A stretch of DNA of 58,939 nt, taken from Desulfobulbaceae bacterium. Lineage in GTDB: Bacteria > Desulfobacterota > Desulfobulbia > Desulfobulbales > Desulfocapsaceae. A model generated the notes under the pieces. The model had not been told where the DNA came from and searched no databases. It saw nothing but the letters and a program-made list of their open reading frames with translations. The translations under genes and the position numbers were made by a program. The stretch spans positions 1-58,939 of the forward strand of contig JAAELB010000425.1 of the NCBI GenBank assembly GCA_024227155.1, given 5' to 3'. This document shows, piece by piece, positions 58,936 through 58,939 of the stretch (position 1 is its first letter; each line of letters begins with the position of its first letter).

Positions 58936-58939
58936 TGTG

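Noticed and set aside
1-58939. CRISPR array, tRNA, rRNA or riboswitch
   Set aside because: I scanned the gaps and saw no regularly spaced repeats, cloverleaf or known riboswitch core. A covariance-model search would be needed to exclude weak RNA genes.

Overview
The window (roughly 45% GC by eye) looks like the chromosome of an anaerobic, Gram-negative, respiratory bacterium, most likely a Desulfobacterota member of the Desulfobulbales type. This is inferred from gene style: a periplasmic nitrate reductase joined to an NrfD-type membrane module and multihaem cytochromes, GlcD/GlcF-type dehydrogenase genes beside iron-sulfur flavodoxins, HDOD and PilZ signalling proteins, sigma-54 signals and a PgsA/PssA-like lipid synthase. 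No sulfate-reduction, rRNA or tRNA gene is present, so the placement is an inference.

Layout. 1-2.7 kb is a scarred stretch: a tyrosine recombinase open to the left edge, a receiver-domain remnant, the first 37 codons of an alpha/beta hydrolase, a decapitated DUF1501 gene and a secreted dockerin-like protein. A universal stress protein follows. 3.5-9.6 kb (minus strand) is a nitrate-respiration operon napD-napA-tetrahaem napB-tetrahaem cytochrome-TAT ferredoxin-nrfD, with an FNR/CRP-like palindrome upstream. Divergent from it, 9.9-13.6 kb encodes a YnjB-like binding protein, a kinase and two glycosyltransferases of the 'arsenosugar' families (TIGR04282/TIGR04283). 13.6-19.8 kb is a YgeV/YgeX/YgeY-like amino-acid/purine catabolic cluster in which a deletion has removed the end of the regulator and the start of diaminopropionate ammonia-lyase; a PepQ-like M24 peptidase, YgeY, RidA and a PLP enzyme remain. 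20-26 kb holds an MscS channel, a Bcr/CflA-type exporter and a large NAD-glutamate dehydrogenase.

26.3-33.2 kb (minus strand) is a complete, tightly overlapping jetABCD (Wadjet/MksBEFG-type) anti-plasmid SMC system of uncertain subtype. A 155-bp miniature inverted-repeat element lies upstream of it, and a second, inverted copy lies 13.5 kb away; each copy has its own 6-bp target duplication. Then come citrate synthase, moeA, a cupin behind a good sigma-54 promoter, and a c-di-GMP group (HD-GYP, a frameshifted GspG-like pseudopilin, a receiver-PATAN-PilZ protein).

42-48.5 kb holds a membrane protein, an EamA transporter, a PilZ protein and a glcD-glcF-CxxC protein-flavodoxin/ferredoxin operon. 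48.5-57 kb (minus strand) holds a tandem two-domain CDP-alcohol phosphatidyltransferase, a PilZ protein and three large regulators: receiver-PAS-kinase-receiver, HDOD-GAF-kinase and MinD-HDOD-GAF. Two CBS-domain genes close the window.

The most interesting items are the Wadjet-like system, the duplicated four-haem NapB with its NrfD partner, the fused phosphatidyltransferase, the shared HDOD-GAF module on two different outputs, the MITE pair, and the A9 frameshift in the pseudopilin gene.
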